Assembly (NCBI GenBank): GCA_964617105.1
Contig: CAZTWC010000250.1
Coordinates: 1 to 5,673 of the forward strand
Reading direction: 5' to 3'
DNA from: CAZTWC01 sp964617105 [NCBI: uncultured Myxococcia bacterium]
GTDB lineage: Bacteria > CAZTWC01
Length of the DNA: 5,673 nt
Under the pieces are notes generated by a model that ran no database searches, was not told the origin of the DNA, and saw only the letters and a program-made list of their open reading frames with translations. Position 1 is the first letter of the stretch, and each line of letters begins with the position of its first letter. The translations under genes and the position numbers were made by a program. Of this stretch, positions 5,628-5,673 are shown one piece after another.

Positions 5628-5673
5628 TATTAGAATTACCGACCTGAATAAAGGGATTGAGACTCAATTTCTG
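5627..5673 (+). CRISPR. First repeat of the CRISPR array and start of spacer 1 (cut by window)
   Basis: The last repeat-like unit runs from about 5627 to 5663 and ends AAGGGATTGAGAC, a 3' end common among type III-associated repeats. Its last 8 bases, ATTGAGAC (5656-5663), would be the crRNA 5' tag left by Cas6, close to the common ATTGAAAC. A weak stem, CCT (5643-5645) with AGG (5652-5654), precedes the tag. The bases from 5664 would be the leader-proximal spacer. Only one copy is visible, so the call rests on position, the repeat's 3' end and the cas genes. The left boundary could shift by one or two bases. Confidence 0.72.

Overview
The window holds the distal half of a type III-A (Csm) CRISPR-Cas locus. 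All genes are on the + strand and run towards a CRISPR array whose first repeat lies at the right edge. The order is csm4 (cut at its 5' end), csm5, cas6, cas1, cas2, a second cas2, a leader of about 340 bases, then one repeat and the first bases of a spacer. The signature gene cas10/csm1 and the small-subunit and backbone genes csm2 and csm3 are not here; they are expected to the left. No csm6-type cyclic-oligoadenylate effector is visible.

The DNA is AT-rich, with many A tracts. Genes are packed with ATGA overlaps (csm4/csm5 and cas2/cas2). Two different palindromic intergenic elements of a kind dispersed in many bacterial genomes interrupt the operon. This suggests a bacterium, probably Gram-negative and possibly in the Desulfobacterota or a neighbouring group. 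The taxonomic guess is weak, because nothing here fixes a lineage.

The genes divide the work as in other type III-A loci. Csm4 and Csm5 are RAMP subunits of the interference complex: Csm4 caps the crRNA 5' tag end and Csm5 the 3' end. Cas6 cuts the array transcript in each repeat, which would leave an 8-nt 5' tag (ATTGAGAC in the repeat seen here). Cas1 and Cas2 acquire new spacers at the leader-repeat junction.

The unusual points are: two adjacent and clearly diverged cas2 genes; a charged coiled-coil extension on Csm5; a palindrome that carries the ribosome binding site of cas6; a second palindrome that begins on the stop codon of cas1; and a leader with a 115-base nested inverted repeat, a second strong hairpin sharing the same CCAACC/GGTTGG motif, and a short ORF with a strong Shine-Dalgarno that ends at the first repeat.
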